Part shown: positions 18,002 to 28,100 of the stretch, piece after piece | Layout of the letters: every line of letters begins with the position of its first letter | Position numbering within the stretch: position 1 is the first letter of the stretch | Assembly: GCA_031277095.1 (NCBI GenBank) | Contig: JAISLU010000113.1 | Span: 1-36,130 of the forward strand | Length of the DNA stretch: 36,130 nt | Origin: Synergistaceae bacterium | Lineage (GTDB): Bacteria; Synergistota; Synergistia; Synergistales; Aminobacteriaceae | Reading direction: 5' to 3' | Made by a program: the position numbers and the translations under genes | Notes under the pieces: model-generated | Database searches by the model: none | The model's input: the letters and a program-made list of their open reading frames with translations, nothing else | Told to the model about the DNA's origin: nothing

Positions 18002-19387
18002 ATGAGCGAAAAAACGCTTTTGTCGCTGGCGTATGGAGCGGCGTTCACGGGGGGCGAGCGTGCCGTGGCCTTTTCCGACTTGGAAAGTCTGACCCCGCAA
18101 TTCAAGAGCGGCGACGCCTGGCTGCGCAAAAACGCCCTGGAGGGCAAGGAGGGGTTCGGCTGGCTCAACCTGCCCAAACGGAACATGGACGACGTTCAAA
18201 CTCTCTCGCGCTGGCTGGCCACCCGCGAGTCGATCGTGCAGGTGGGGATCGGGGGGTCCGCCCTGGGAAACCTGATGCTCCACGGCGCGCTTCTGCCGCC
18301 TTATTGGAACGAGCTTTCGAAGGCCAAGCGAGGGGGGCCGCGCTTTTTTATGTCCGATAACGTAGACCCCGTGGATAACCGAGCCATATGGGAGCTGATC
18401 GACCCGGAGAGCGCCGCCGTCATCGTCGTCAGCAAGTCCGGCAGCACGGCGGAGACGGCCTCGAATTTCCTGTTTTTTTGGGAAAAACTTCGGGACACCT
18501 TGGGCGAGGCCGCGGCACGGGAGCGCGTCATCGTCGTCACGGACAAAGAAAAAGGCATTCTGCGCCCCTTTGTTGACGAGACGGGCTGCAAGAGCCTGAT
18601 TCTTCCCGAAGACGTAGGGGGCCGTTTTTCCGTTCTGTCTTGCGTGGGGCTGCTTTCGGCCTGGGCGCTGGGCATCGACTGCAAGGCCCTTCTTTCCGGG
18701 GCCGCCGCAATGGACTCGTCTATTGCAAAAGCCGAATCGGTTTTGGAAAATCCGGCGTGGATACTCTCGGGGCTTTCTTACCTTCATTTGAAGAAAAACC
18801 GCAACGTCAACGTCCTGATGCCCTACGTGGACGCCCTGGAGCGTTTCTGCGAGTGGTTTGCCCAGCTCTGGGGCGAGTCCATAGGGAAAGGCGGACAAGG
18901 TTCGACGCCGGTGCGCGCGCTGGGGGCCATCGATCAGCACTCCCAGATCCAGCTTTACACGTCGGGCCCGGACGACAAACTCTTCACCCTCTTGACCGTG
19001 ACCCAGGGGCAAAAGGACATCGCCCTCCCCGCGGCTCCCGAAAAAGCCTTTGAAAAACTTTCCTATCTTTACGGAAAATCCATGGACGAGCTGCGCAACT
19101 ACGAGGCCTGCGCCACCGCCGCCGCCCTGTCCAAGGCGGGACGCCCCGTGACGATGCTTTCGATTCCCTCCCTGGACGCGTACCATTTGGGGGGCTTGAT
19201 TCAGTTTTACGAATATGTCACGGGGATGATGGGTCACTTGATGGAGGTGAATCCCTTCGACCAGCCCGGAGTGGAACAGGGCAAAAATTACACTTACGGC
19301 CTGATGGGCCGGAGCGGTTTCGAGAACGAGGCCCAGGAGGTGCGAACCCTCTCCGCCAAAATCAACGAACGCGCAGTGACCCTTTAG
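18002..19387 (+). CDS. pgi: Glucose-6-phosphate isomerase
   Basis: Interconverts glucose-6-phosphate and fructose-6-phosphate in glycolysis and gluconeogenesis, 461 aa, in the range of the shorter bacterial enzymes (about 440-460). Two SIS sugar-isomerase folds are recognisable: the first begins VQVGIGGSALGNLM with the phosphate-binding SKSGSTAET segment, and the second includes GGRFSVLSCVGLL. The catalytic Glu is in the WGESIGKGGQG stretch, followed by a His in GAIDQHSQIQLY, and a Lys near the C-terminus is in GVEQGKNYTYG. The ATG at 18002 has GGGAGG about 9 nt upstream. It seems to be monocistronic: repeats lie upstream and a terminator for the converging gene lies downstream. Confidence 0.95.
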   Translation: MSEKTLLSLAYGAAFTGGERAVAFSDLESLTPQFKSGDAWLRKNALEGKEGFGWLNLPKRNMDDVQTLSRWLATRESIVQVGIGGSALGNLMLHGALLPPYWNELSKAKRGGPRFFMSDNVDPVDNRAIWELIDPESAAVIVVSKSGSTAETASNFLFFWEKLRDTLGEAAARERVIVVTDKEKGILRPFVDETGCKSLILPEDVGGRFSVLSCVGLLSAWALGIDCKALLSGAAAMDSSIAKAESVLENPAWILSGLSYLHLKKNRNVNVLMPYVDALERFCEWFAQLWGESIGKGGQGSTPVRALGAIDQHSQIQLYTSGPDDKLFTLLTVTQGQKDIALPAAPEKAFEKLSYLYGKSMDELRNYEACATAAALSKAGRPVTMLSIPSLDAYHLGGLIQFYEYVTGMMGHLMEVNPFDQPGVEQGKNYTYGLMGRSGFENEAQEVRTLSAKINERAVTL

Positions 19388-19418
19388 CGCCGAAATTTCC
19401 AGACAAAAATTTCAAGAC

Positions 19419-19450
19419 AAAAAACGGGGCTCTTCCTTTGGGGAGAGCCC
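19419..19450 (-). terminator. Rho-independent terminator for the pRiA4b ORF-3-like gene
   Basis: On the minus strand GGGCTCT and AGAGCCC form a 7-bp stem with a 10-nt loop, followed after CG by TTTTTT. It lies 65 nt beyond the stop of the minus-strand gene and may also stop transcripts from pgi. Confidence 0.8.
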
Positions 19451-19514
19451 TCCGTATGAAACTCCGTATGAAAACCGGCATTGCCCTGGGGCATGACCAA
19501 CGGCGCGATCTTGC

Positions 19515-20282
19515 CTACTTTTTCAGGTATTTTCTCTCCAGCAGCGCGATCGCCCGATCTGTCGGCCCAACATGGCGCTCGTAAATGTCGGCATAAATGC
19601 GGGGGATTTTTTTCAGGCGAAAATTCATGTCGTCCATATCGAAGGCCGTGATGTCGAAACTGTCGCGTTCGAGCCATTCGCTGAATTCCAGGTAAGCCTT
19701 GCCTTTTTTCTTTTTGAAGGCCTGAACCAGCTCCGTCAGGCCGGACGTTCCGCCGCAGTCATCCACAATGCCATAGCCCCCGCCCTCGAGTACCCGCGGC
19801 AGATCTCTGCCGGGCAGTGCCTTGTCCACGGTAACGCTTTCGAGGGCCAGGAGAATCCACCAGTCGTCACCGAAGTCGTAGTTGAAATTCAAACGCCCCT
19901 TCGGCCTCAGAGTCGTTTGGGAAAGTTTATGCTTCGTGGAGTCGAACACCAGGTAGCGGTCATCGTCGGAGAGAAAACTTTCCATATTCGGCATTTCGTA
20001 CCGAGAAATTTTATCGCACTGCGGCATAACGTCCAGCACGTTTCCTCCGGATTTGCCGCCGTCGGCGGCCAGTTCTCGAAGTTCGCGCATATTTTCACTC
20101 AACTCCTCGTCCGGGAGTATTTCTAAGGCGTACAGGTGCCCCGCCTGCATTTCGAACATCGTCATGACGATGTACCCCAGTTGGGCCATCGTGATATTGC
20201 CTGCCACCTGGAATCGCCGCCAAATGAGCGGCGCGAAATCATCGAGTTCTGCGTAAAATTGGTAAATGGGTTGGCTTGCCAT
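19515..20282 (-). CDS. pRiA4b ORF-3-like protein (PRiA4_ORF3 family)
   Basis: Function unknown; 255 aa. The start of the protein has the family hallmark YQFYAELDDFAPLIWRRFQVAGNITMAQLGYIVMTMF, and the centre has the equally typical FNYDFGDDWWILLALE. The family was named after an Agrobacterium/Rhizobium plasmid frame and is widespread in bacteria, often in accessory regions, with no established activity. I place the start at ATG 20282, 9 nt after GAGGGG; an upstream in-frame start (20321) would add a stretch outside the family. A TATAAT at 20362-20357 sits just past the pyrE stop, so although it follows the pyr operon on the same strand it probably has its own promoter. It ends in a strong terminator. 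Confidence 0.85.
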   Translation of the reverse strand: MASQPIYQFYAELDDFAPLIWRRFQVAGNITMAQLGYIVMTMFEMQAGHLYALEILPDEELSENMRELRELAADGGKSGGNVLDVMPQCDKISRYEMPNMESFLSDDDRYLVFDSTKHKLSQTTLRPKGRLNFNYDFGDDWWILLALESVTVDKALPGRDLPRVLEGGGYGIVDDCGGTSGLTELVQAFKKKKGKAYLEFSEWLERDSFDITAFDMDDMNFRLKKIPRIYADIYERHVGPTDRAIALLERKYLKK

Positions 20283-20356
20283 TCCGTCACACCCCTCGGA
20301 AAAATGCAAAATAAAAATCAAAATAAAATAATGGGAAAATACGCGAAACTGCCCGT

Positions 20357-20362
20357 ATTATA
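20357..20362 (-). promoter_or_regulatory. Candidate -10 box for the pRiA4b ORF-3-like gene
   Basis: A perfect TATAAT on the minus strand begins 19 nt beyond the pyrE stop and 75 nt before the ATG at 20282. No good -35 is seen at 16-18 nt, so it is a partial match. Confidence 0.4.
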
Positions 20363-20380
20363 ACGCACATTTCCGGTTTT

Positions 20381-20980
20381 TCACGTTCGGCTTCCCGGTT
20401 TGACGATGGGGAGGCCCTGGCGGCAGAGAGGGCAGGCGTCGGGGTCCCAAGACTCCACCTTCAGGGCGGCGCAGGCGTAAAAGGGGATTTTCGAGCCCCC
20501 GACGGGGAAGTCCACTGTCCCCTGGGAGCGGTCCACGACGGAGCCGACTCCGACGATCTCCGCGCCTTGGGCGCGCAGAATCTCGATCACCTCTTTGACG
20601 GACCCCCCCGTCGTCACCACGTCCTCCACCACCAGCGCCCTCTGGCCGGCCTCCACCTGAAACCCCCGCCGCAGGGTCATGACCCCATTTTCCCTTTCGG
20701 CGAAAATACTGCGCACCTCCGCGCCTCGAGCGCATAAAATCCGCGCCACTTCGTAGGCCATGACGATTCCGCCTATGGCGGGCCCGGCGACGAGGTCCAC
20801 GTCTTTGTCCCGGAAAAATTCTGCGATCTCCTCACAGACTTTCATGCTCTCCTTCGGGTACTGAAAAAGTTTTGCGCACTGCATGTAACGATTGCTGTGC
20901 TGTCCCGAGGTCAGCTTGAAATGCCCCTCCTGCATCACGCCGGTTCGCTGAAAAAGCTCTATCGCCTGCTCCAACAACAT
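20381..20980 (-). CDS. pyrE: Orotate phosphoribosyltransferase
   Basis: Joins orotate to PRPP to make orotidine 5'-monophosphate, the fifth step of UMP synthesis; 199 aa, typical length. The PRPP-binding motif is VVEDVVTTGGS (~residues 115-125). The N-terminal HFKLTSGQHSNRYMQCAKLF segment and the orotate-loop region (FAERENGVMTLRRGF) are as in the family. The C-terminus has a CPLCRQG segment, common in the Gram-positive/thermophile-type PyrE. An AGGAGGGG precedes the ATG by about 8 nt. It is the last gene of the pyr operon, 43 nt after pyrF. Confidence 0.95.
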   Translation of the reverse strand: MLLEQAIELFQRTGVMQEGHFKLTSGQHSNRYMQCAKLFQYPKESMKVCEEIAEFFRDKDVDLVAGPAIGGIVMAYEVARILCARGAEVRSIFAERENGVMTLRRGFQVEAGQRALVVEDVVTTGGSVKEVIEILRAQGAEIVGVGSVVDRSQGTVDFPVGGSKIPFYACAALKVESWDPDACPLCRQGLPIVKPGSRT

Positions 20981-21023
20981 GTCACTACCCCTCCTATTAA
21001 TCGAGATCCAGAAGCGCCGCCGT

Positions 21024-22021
21024 TCAAGCTCGGGTGTTTTGGGCGATTGCCCGGCGCAGGTCGTCTCTCATGCGCAGAGCCTCGTCGCGGGCGGCGGAGG
21101 CGAAGTCGTCCGTTTTTCGGTTTTTGTGGGCGCAGATCAAACTGCGGGAAGCGTTGACGATGGCCCCCCGCCCCTGCCCGTCGAAACAGCCCACCAGGTC
21201 CCGGGCCGTGGCACCCTGAACTCCGTAGCCCGGAACCAGAAAAAAGACGCGGGGAAGAAGAGCCCTCAGCCTTTTCCCCTCCTCCGGCCACGTGGCCCCC
21301 ACCACAGCCCCCACAGAACTGTAGCCGCAGCGCCCCATCAGGGCCTCCCCCCACTGGGCGACCTTGAGTCCCACCTGTTCGTAGAGAGGTCGTTCATCAC
21401 CTTGGCCGCCCTTGACACCTTGGGCGTCTCTGACGATCAGGTCTTGAAACTCCCCGGCCGAGGGGTTCGAGGTCCGCACCAGGACGAAAATACCCGTGCC
21501 GTTTTTTTCGCAGGCGGACAGAAACGGCGCAACTCCGTCCACGCCGAAGTAGGCGTTTATGGTGACGAAGTCCGCGGGAAAACCCGCGCCGGCTGAAAAG
21601 CTGCCGCCCTTCAAATAGGCCGAGGCGTAGATCTCCGCCGTCGATCCGATGTCGTTACGCTTCACGTCGGCAATTACGATCATTCCCTTCTCTTTCGCGT
21701 AGAGCAGGGTTTTCCGGAAGAGCTTCATTCCGGTGACACCCAGCATCTCGTAATAGGCGACCTGCACCTTGACGCAGGGTACCAGGTCGGCGAGGGCGTC
21801 GATCAGTCCGCGGTTGAAGGTGAAAAGGGCTTCCTCGACCGCGTCGTTTTCCGGATTGTTCCCCATATTCGCGAGATATTCCATATTCTCCAGACTCCCG
21901 ATATCCCCCAGGTCTTTCAGCATCGACGGAGGCAGATACTCGATCCGGGTGTCCAGGCCCAGGGCCGTGGGGTTTCCGGTACGCTCTATCGCCTCGGTCA
22001 GACGATCGATGGCCAGCGTAC

Positions 22022-22025
<4 letters not shown>
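21024..22025 (-). CDS. pyrF: Orotidine 5'-phosphate decarboxylase
   Basis: Decarboxylates OMP to UMP, the last step of the pathway; 333 aa, somewhat longer than the ~270-310 aa of the long (type 2) bacterial PyrF group it belongs to. The signature catalytic segment IVIADVKRNDIGSTAEIYA carries the Asp-x-Lys-x-x-x-Asp tetrad. The substrate-binding GLDTRIEYLP at the N-terminus and the GYGVQGAT segment near the C-terminus are as expected. The ATG at 22025 overlaps the pyrC stop (ATGA), so the two are translationally coupled; the longer open frame upstream only reads antisense-phase pyrC sequence and is not used. Confidence 0.94.
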
Positions 22026-23380
<1,355 letters not shown>

Positions 23381-23392
23381 CGTCATTCCCCC

Positions 23393-24331
23393 TTATCCGT
23401 TGTACCGGGTGAGCAAAAACAGCAGGGCCATGCGAACCGCGACACCGTTGGTCACCTGTTCGTCGATCACGGAGCGATATTGGGAAGAATCGCCTCCGTC
23501 GGCCACTATCGACGAGATTTCCACACCTCGGTTCATGGGGCCGGGATGCATCACCAGCGCCCCTTTTTTGGCCAAAGCCACGCGCTCGGGCGTCAGGCCG
23601 AAAAATTTATGGTATTCCCTCACCGAGGGGAAAAGCCCCTTTTGCTGGCGCTCCAACTGGATGCGCAGCCCCATGACGACGTCGGCCTCGCGAACGGCGT
23701 CATCCACGCACTCCGTCACGCGGCAGCCCGTTGCCTCCAGCTCGGGGGGCAGAAGGGTGGAAGGGCCCGCAAAGGTAACCCGCGCCCCCATCGTCGTGAG
23801 CCCCCAAAGGTTCGACCGGGCGACGCGGCTGTGGGTGACGTCGCCGATGATGGCAACCTGGAGCCCCGCGATGCCGCCCAGTTTTTCCTTCATGGTGAAC
23901 ATGTCCAGCAGCGCCTGGGTGGGGTGTTCGTTGGTGCCGTCCCCCGCGTTGATCACGGAGGCTCTGACGTGCTTCGCCATCAGGTGCGGCGCCCCCGTCA
24001 TGGGATGGCGCAGAATGAGGACGTCGCTGGCCATGCGGTCGAGGGTGCGCGCCGTGTCCACCAGGCTCTCGCCCTTGGCGACGCTGGAGCCGGAGGCCGA
24101 CATGTTGGCGGCGACCCCTCCCATGTATTTGGAGGCGAGTTCGAAAGAAAGACGGGTGCGGGTGCTGTTTTCATAAAAGACGGTAAGGATGGTCTTGCCC
24201 TGGAGGTGGGGGGTTTTTTTGTTGTTGGAGGCCAAAATGACCTTCATCAGGTCGGCTGTGTTCAAAATTTCGGAGATATCGGCGGCGGAAACACCTCGAA
24301 GTCCAAGCAGGTTTTTTTGTGAAAGAGCCAA
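23393..24331 (-). CDS. pyrB: Aspartate carbamoyltransferase catalytic subunit
   Basis: Condenses carbamoyl phosphate with aspartate, 312 aa, normal length. The carbamoyl-phosphate site is [12 protein letters not shown] (~residue 50), with HPTQALLDM and, near the C-terminus, HPGPMNRG for aspartate binding. There is no pyrI regulatory-chain gene nearby, so the enzyme is probably a simple trimer as in Bacillus. I place the start at TTG 24331, 8 nt after AAAGGAG; the protein then starts [11 protein letters not shown] further TTG is too close to that ribosome-binding site. It is separated from pyrR by a 222-bp spacer filled by a 33-bp tandem array. Confidence 0.94.
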   Translation of the reverse strand: MALSQKNLLGLRGVSAADISEILNTADLMKVILASNNKKTPHLQGKTILTVFYENSTRTRLSFELASKYMGGVAANMSASGSSVAKGESLVDTARTLDRMASDVLILRHPMTGAPHLMAKHVRASVINAGDGTNEHPTQALLDMFTMKEKLGGIAGLQVAIIGDVTHSRVARSNLWGLTTMGARVTFAGPSTLLPPELEATGCRVTECVDDAVREADVVMGLRIQLERQQKGLFPSVREYHKFFGLTPERVALAKKGALVMHPGPMNRGVEISSIVADGGDSSQYRSVIDEQVTNGVAVRMALLFLLTRYNG

Positions 24332-24350
24332 CGTCAAAACTCCTTTCGAG

Positions 24351-24375
24351 TATTTAATAAAGGGCCTAAAGTTAG
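24351..24375 (-). repeat. Dispersed leader motif, copy upstream of pyrB
   Basis: On the minus strand this reads CTAACTTTAGGCCCTTTATT and continues AAATA, ending next to the pyrB ribosome-binding site. It is the T-rich form of the unit that is expanded into the adjacent 33-bp array. Confidence 0.5.
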
Positions 24376-24531
24376 AAGAGTTTAGGGGCGGCACGGCCCA
24401 AAGTTAGGAGAGTTTAGAGGCGGGCGCGGCCCGAAGTTAGGAGAGTTCAGGGGCGGGCGCGGCCTGAAGTTAGAAGAGTTTAGAGGCGGGCGCGGCCTGA
24501 AGTTAGGAGAGTTTAGGGGCGGGCACGGCCT
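24368..24531. repeat. 33-bp tandem array, five copies, between pyrR and pyrB
   Basis: Five consecutive units of 32, 33, 33, 33 and 33 bp start at 24368, 24400, 24433, 24466 and 24499. On the plus strand each contains AGTTAG(A/G)AGAGTTTAG(A/G)GGC followed by GGGC(G/A)CGGCC. Differences between units are single substitutions plus one missing base in the first. There are no spacers, so it is not a CRISPR. It lies in the transcribed spacer of the pyr operon and codes for nothing on the sense strand. Confidence 0.95.
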
Positions 24532-24553
24532 GAAGTCATTCGTTATCCCTCCA

Positions 24554-25234
<681 letters not shown>

Positions 25235-25266
25235 CTATGTAAGCGCACCGCAAAACTCCTGCCTTG

Positions 25267-25284
25267 CCAGCCTCTCGGGACTGG
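25267..25284 (-). promoter_or_regulatory. PyrR-binding RNA loop in the pyr leader
   Basis: The leader RNA reads CCAGUCCCGAGAGGCUGG. The inner AGUCCCGAGAGGCU matches the known PyrR-binding consensus ARUCCNGNGAGGYU at every position, and CCAG/CUGG closes the stem. It lies about 30 nt after the predicted transcription start and 44 nt before the attenuator stem. PyrR-UMP binding here would block the antiterminator and let the terminator form. Confidence 0.93.
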
Positions 25285-25318
25285 ATTTAAAGGACGAATA
25301 AAATTCAAACCGCAGGGA

Positions 25319-25348
25319 AGTATAGCACCTTCATTTTCTGCTGTCCAA
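25319..25348 (-). promoter_or_regulatory. pyr operon promoter
   Basis: On the minus strand TTGGAC (25348-25343) and TATACT (25324-25319) are 18 bp apart. The start would fall near 25312, so the PyrR loop and attenuator are both inside the transcript. Confidence 0.7.
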
Positions 25349-25394
25349 CCCATGTGGAGGCGCCTGTTTGACCTGTTCTGATCGTTCTGACAAT

Positions 25395-25437
25395 ATACCC
25401 GCAAGAAGAGCCTTGATCGGTTTTGTCTTGCGGGTAT
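25395..25437. repeat. 12-bp perfect inverted repeat between divergent pyrR and racemase-like genes
   Basis: ATACCCGCAAGA (25395-25406) and TCTTGCGGGTAT (25426-25437) are exact inverted copies around a 19-nt centre. There is no U-run on either side, so it is not a terminator. The right arm overlaps the -10 of the plus-strand promoter and the -35 lies in the centre, as expected of an operator. Confidence 0.85.
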
Positions 25438-25440
25438 GAT
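25413..25440 (+). promoter_or_regulatory. Candidate promoter of the racemase-like gene
   Basis: TTGATC (25413-25418) and TATGAT (25435-25440) are 16 bp apart. The hexamers match the consensus at four and five of six positions. Transcription would start about 85 nt before the ATG at 25534. The spacer beyond contains GCGGATATT twice and TTGGATA twice. Confidence 0.55.
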
Positions 25441-25533
25441 TATGCGGATATTGATTGAGGCGGATATTTTTGGATAGCGAGTATTCTTGGATATTTAAAG
25501 CATCGCTGTTTGAGGTATCGAGGAGGAGTTTGG

Positions 25534-26607
25534 ATGGGGCGCTGGCCCAGACTTATTTTACATCTCGACCGCATTGCCGAAAACGCGTCTCGGACAGTGG
25601 AGTTTTGCGCGTCTGCGGGCGTGTCCGTCGTGGCTGTGTCCAAAGGCGTTTGCGCCGACCTCCGGGTGGCCCGGGCAATGATCGATGGCGGGTGTGTGTC
25701 CTTCGCGGACAGCCGCCTTCAAAACCTGGTGCGTCTGAAACAAAAATTTCCCGACGTTCCGCGGATATTGCTCCGTGTTCCCATGAAAAGCGAACTGGAG
25801 GACGCCGTGCGATTCGCGGATTCTTCTCTAGTGTCCATGACGGAGAGCATCCTTGCCCTCGAAGCCCGTTGCCGCGAGATGGCCACGACCCATAAAACGA
25901 TCCTGATGTTGGACCTGGGGGACCGGCGGGAGGGAATCAATCCCGACGAGCTGGAAGCCTTTGCCGAGGTTTTCAAGAAAACGCCCCGGGTCCGTCTGGA
26001 GGGGGTCGGGGTCAACTTCGGATGTTTTGCCGGGGTTCTGCCCAACGCCTCCGCGCTCCGCCACTTGTGCCTGGCCAGGGAAACTCTCGAAAAAGAGCTG
26101 GGTTATTCGATCCCCATCTGCTCGGGAGGCTCGACTTCGTCGCTGATCCTGATCGAGCGCGGCGAACTGCCGGCGGGGGTCGGGCAACTGCGTATCGGCG
26201 AGGCCATCTTGCTGGGGCAGGACGTCACATGGCAGAGATCCATCCCCTGGCTGCGTCAGGACACTATTCGCCTGGAGGCGGAGATCGTGGAAACGCGCTT
26301 CAAACCCTCGCTTCCCCAGGGGGAAACGGGAAGAGACGCTTTCGGCAAGCTGCGAACCTTCGAAGACGCGGGTCTGCGGCGCCGTGCCATCGTCGCCCTG
26401 GGACGGCAGGACGCGCCCGTGGACGACCTCGTGCCCCTGGCCCCTGGCCTGAAGGTTCTCGGGGGCTCCAGCGATCACACGATTCTGGACGTGACGGACG
26501 CGGGCGAAACTTTCCCCTGGGGCGACCCGCTGAGTTTCTCCGTCAACTACGCTGCCATGCTGGGACTCATGACGTCCCCCTACGTTTTCAAGGAATATGT
26601 AACTTAA
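25534..26607 (+). CDS. Alanine/ornithine racemase-family PLP-dependent enzyme
   Basis: Fold-type III PLP enzyme, 357 aa. The N-terminal TIM barrel begins PRLILHLDRIAENA and carries the PLP lysine in VVAVSKGVCAD (about residue 40), followed by PRILLRVPM, MLDLGDRREGI, GVGVNFGCFAG and the phosphate-binding SGGSTSSL. The C-terminal part includes RIGEAILLG and a beta domain (about 250-350). The VSKGVCAD sequence and the LDLGDRREGI segment resemble the ornithine racemase (Orr)/YhfX-type group more than biosynthetic alanine racemase, which has KANAYGHG at the lysine. Ornithine, arginine or lysine racemisation is thus a better guess than cell-wall D-alanine supply, but the substrate is unproven. ATG 25534 lies 5-6 nt after AGGAGGAG. 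It is transcribed divergently from the pyr operon. Confidence 0.82.
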   Translation: MGRWPRLILHLDRIAENASRTVEFCASAGVSVVAVSKGVCADLRVARAMIDGGCVSFADSRLQNLVRLKQKFPDVPRILLRVPMKSELEDAVRFADSSLVSMTESILALEARCREMATTHKTILMLDLGDRREGINPDELEAFAEVFKKTPRVRLEGVGVNFGCFAGVLPNASALRHLCLARETLEKELGYSIPICSGGSTSSLILIERGELPAGVGQLRIGEAILLGQDVTWQRSIPWLRQDTIRLEAEIVETRFKPSLPQGETGRDAFGKLRTFEDAGLRRRAIVALGRQDAPVDDLVPLAPGLKVLGGSSDHTILDVTDAGETFPWGDPLSFSVNYAAMLGLMTSPYVFKEYVT

Positions 26608-26660
26608 AAAATGTTAAATTGACACGCGCTAAATAGAGTAATTGACTTGTTTTTTAGCTA

Positions 26661-26689
26661 TTTTAACTTTAGACTTTTTATCTTAATTC
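26661..26689 (+). repeat. Dispersed leader motif, copy upstream of the AI-2E/PerM gene
   Basis: The sequence TTTTAACTTTAGACTTTTTA followed by TCTTAATTC is the same element as that repeated three times at 30457-30556, with a few substitutions. A TTGACA at 26619-26624 and TTGACT at 26643-26648 lie just upstream, without a clear -10. Confidence 0.5.
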
Positions 26690-26810
26690 ACTATATCGCT
26701 AAAAGCCGAAAATCTGAGCTACAATGGACACAGAGCAAGATTTCTCTCCCGGGCCGAAACCTTGGACCGAAACCTGAGAAATCGCCGCGAATGGGGAGGG
26801 GCCGTTTTTC

Positions 26811-27962
26811 ATGTCCGAAAATTTCATGTCCGAAAAAAGCGATTTGAGAGAAGACGTAGTGAAGCACATCAAAGGATGGATCGTTCCGTTTGTTTTGCTG
26901 TTTCTCGTTCTTGCGTCTTTGGCCTACACCACGATTTTTTCGCTGTTCCGACCGCTCTCCTGGGCAATTCTCCTGGCTTTCATTTTCTATCCCGCCTATC
27001 GAACCCTGCTCCGGGTCACGGGGGAAGCCCATAAAAACGTAGCCGCCCTGGCGATCACTTCTCTGATGATCATGCTTCTGGTGGTGCCCACTTTGGCCGC
27101 AGGTGTCGTCACGTCCCGGGAGACCATCGGGCTTTTCGAAAGGATTACGAATCTTTTGGGAGGCATCGACGCCTCGAAGGGATTGTCTCTCGAAATGCTG
27201 CTTCCCGACGTGATGGTCACGGAACTTTTGCCCATGTTCGACAGATATCCCAGTTTGAAAGACGGAACTCAGCAGCTTTTGAGCTGGGGCACCTCGACGA
27301 TGCTCAGGCTTTCCCGCAACTTCCTGGGGAATATCGTCACGTTGTTGTACCACCAGATCATCATTTTCATCGCCTTTTACTTTTTGCTGAGAGACGGTCA
27401 CCTTCTCCTGCAGTACTTCAAGGACATCATTCCCCTGATAAGCGCCGAGCGGGACGAGTTCATGCACCGCGCCGACGTGGTTCTGCGGGCCGTCGTCTTC
27501 GGCGTCGTGGTCACCGCCGGCGTTCAGGGCATTTTGGGAGCCCTGGGATGGTGGTTCGTCGGACTGTCCAGTCCTTTGCTGGCCGGGGCGATGATGGCCC
27601 TTCTGGCGATGATCCCCTTTGTGGGCACCCCGACGGTCTGGATACCCGGCGCCATTTACCTTTTCCTCGTCGGTAACGTCAAAAACTGCGTTATGCTGAT
27701 TTTATGGGGCCTTTGCGTCGTCAGCACCGTCGATAATTTCCTGCGTCCCTATTTCATCTCGGAAAAAGCCAAGATGAGTACTCTGTTGATTTTTTTCGGC
27801 GCCTTCGGAGGCCTGGCCGCCTGGGGGTTTATCGGCCTGTTTGTGGGGCCGCTCATCTTGAGTCTTTTTGTCTTCTCCTTGGACTCTTACCGCAAAATTT
27901 GGATTCTGTACCAGGCGACTCACCCCTCCGGCGAAGCCGCCGCCTCCGAAGAAAGCCCCTGA
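26811..27962 (+). CDS. AI-2E/PerM (UPF0118) family membrane protein
   Basis: Polytopic inner-membrane protein, 383 aa, with about eight predicted TM segments. Two are near the N-terminus (residues ~22-65), one or two at about 75-100, then a soluble stretch (~105-180). The conserved C-terminal block holds the rest (~180-360), including FIAFYFLLRDG, GVVVTAGVQGILGALGWWFVG, LLAMIPFVGTPTVWIPGAIYLF and FIGLFVGPLILSLF. The family includes the AI-2 exporter TqsA, PerM and sodium/proton antiporters, so the substrate is open. ATG 26811 follows GGGGAGGGG by about 8 nt. The first codons are a perfect 15-bp tandem duplication (26807-26821, 26822-26836) that doubles the start to MSENFMSEKSD, so a second ATG at 26826 is available. 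It is interesting that an Lsr-like sugar operon follows, but a promoter separates the two. Confidence 0.88.
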   Translation: MSENFMSEKSDLREDVVKHIKGWIVPFVLLFLVLASLAYTTIFSLFRPLSWAILLAFIFYPAYRTLLRVTGEAHKNVAALAITSLMIMLLVVPTLAAGVVTSRETIGLFERITNLLGGIDASKGLSLEMLLPDVMVTELLPMFDRYPSLKDGTQQLLSWGTSTMLRLSRNFLGNIVTLLYHQIIIFIAFYFLLRDGHLLLQYFKDIIPLISAERDEFMHRADVVLRAVVFGVVVTAGVQGILGALGWWFVGLSSPLLAGAMMALLAMIPFVGTPTVWIPGAIYLFLVGNVKNCVMLILWGLCVVSTVDNFLRPYFISEKAKMSTLLIFFGAFGGLAAWGFIGLFVGPLILSLFVFSLDSYRKIWILYQATHPSGEAAASEESP

Positions 27963-28010
27963 ATACTTGTCACACGCGGCTTTTTCACACCACAGAACAA
28001 GAGAAGTTCG

Positions 28011-28039
28011 TTGACAGAAAAATCATTCAATGATAAATT
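28011..28039 (+). promoter_or_regulatory. Promoter of the sugar-uptake operon
   Basis: A perfect -35 TTGACA (28011-28016), a 17-bp spacer, then TAAATT (28034-28039) preceded by TGA as in extended -10 promoters. It lies about 55 nt upstream of the kinase start. Confidence 0.72.
28022..28034. repeat. 13-bp palindrome inside the sugar-operon promoter
   Basis: ATCATT-C-AATGAT is a perfect dyad placed in the promoter spacer and touching the first base of the -10. Such a position suits a repressor operator. No regulator gene is present in the operon. Confidence 0.6.
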
Positions 28040-28100
28040 TAAACAAATAAACTTAAGTGAATAAATCGAATAAATAACTGAATTATGGGGGCATGAGACG

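Noticed and set aside
24368-24531. Possible CRISPR array
   Set aside because: Units are directly adjacent with no unique spacers, and no cas genes are present.
25395-25437. Terminator
   Set aside because: The 12-bp stem has no T-run on either side and lies between divergent promoters with no gene ending into it.
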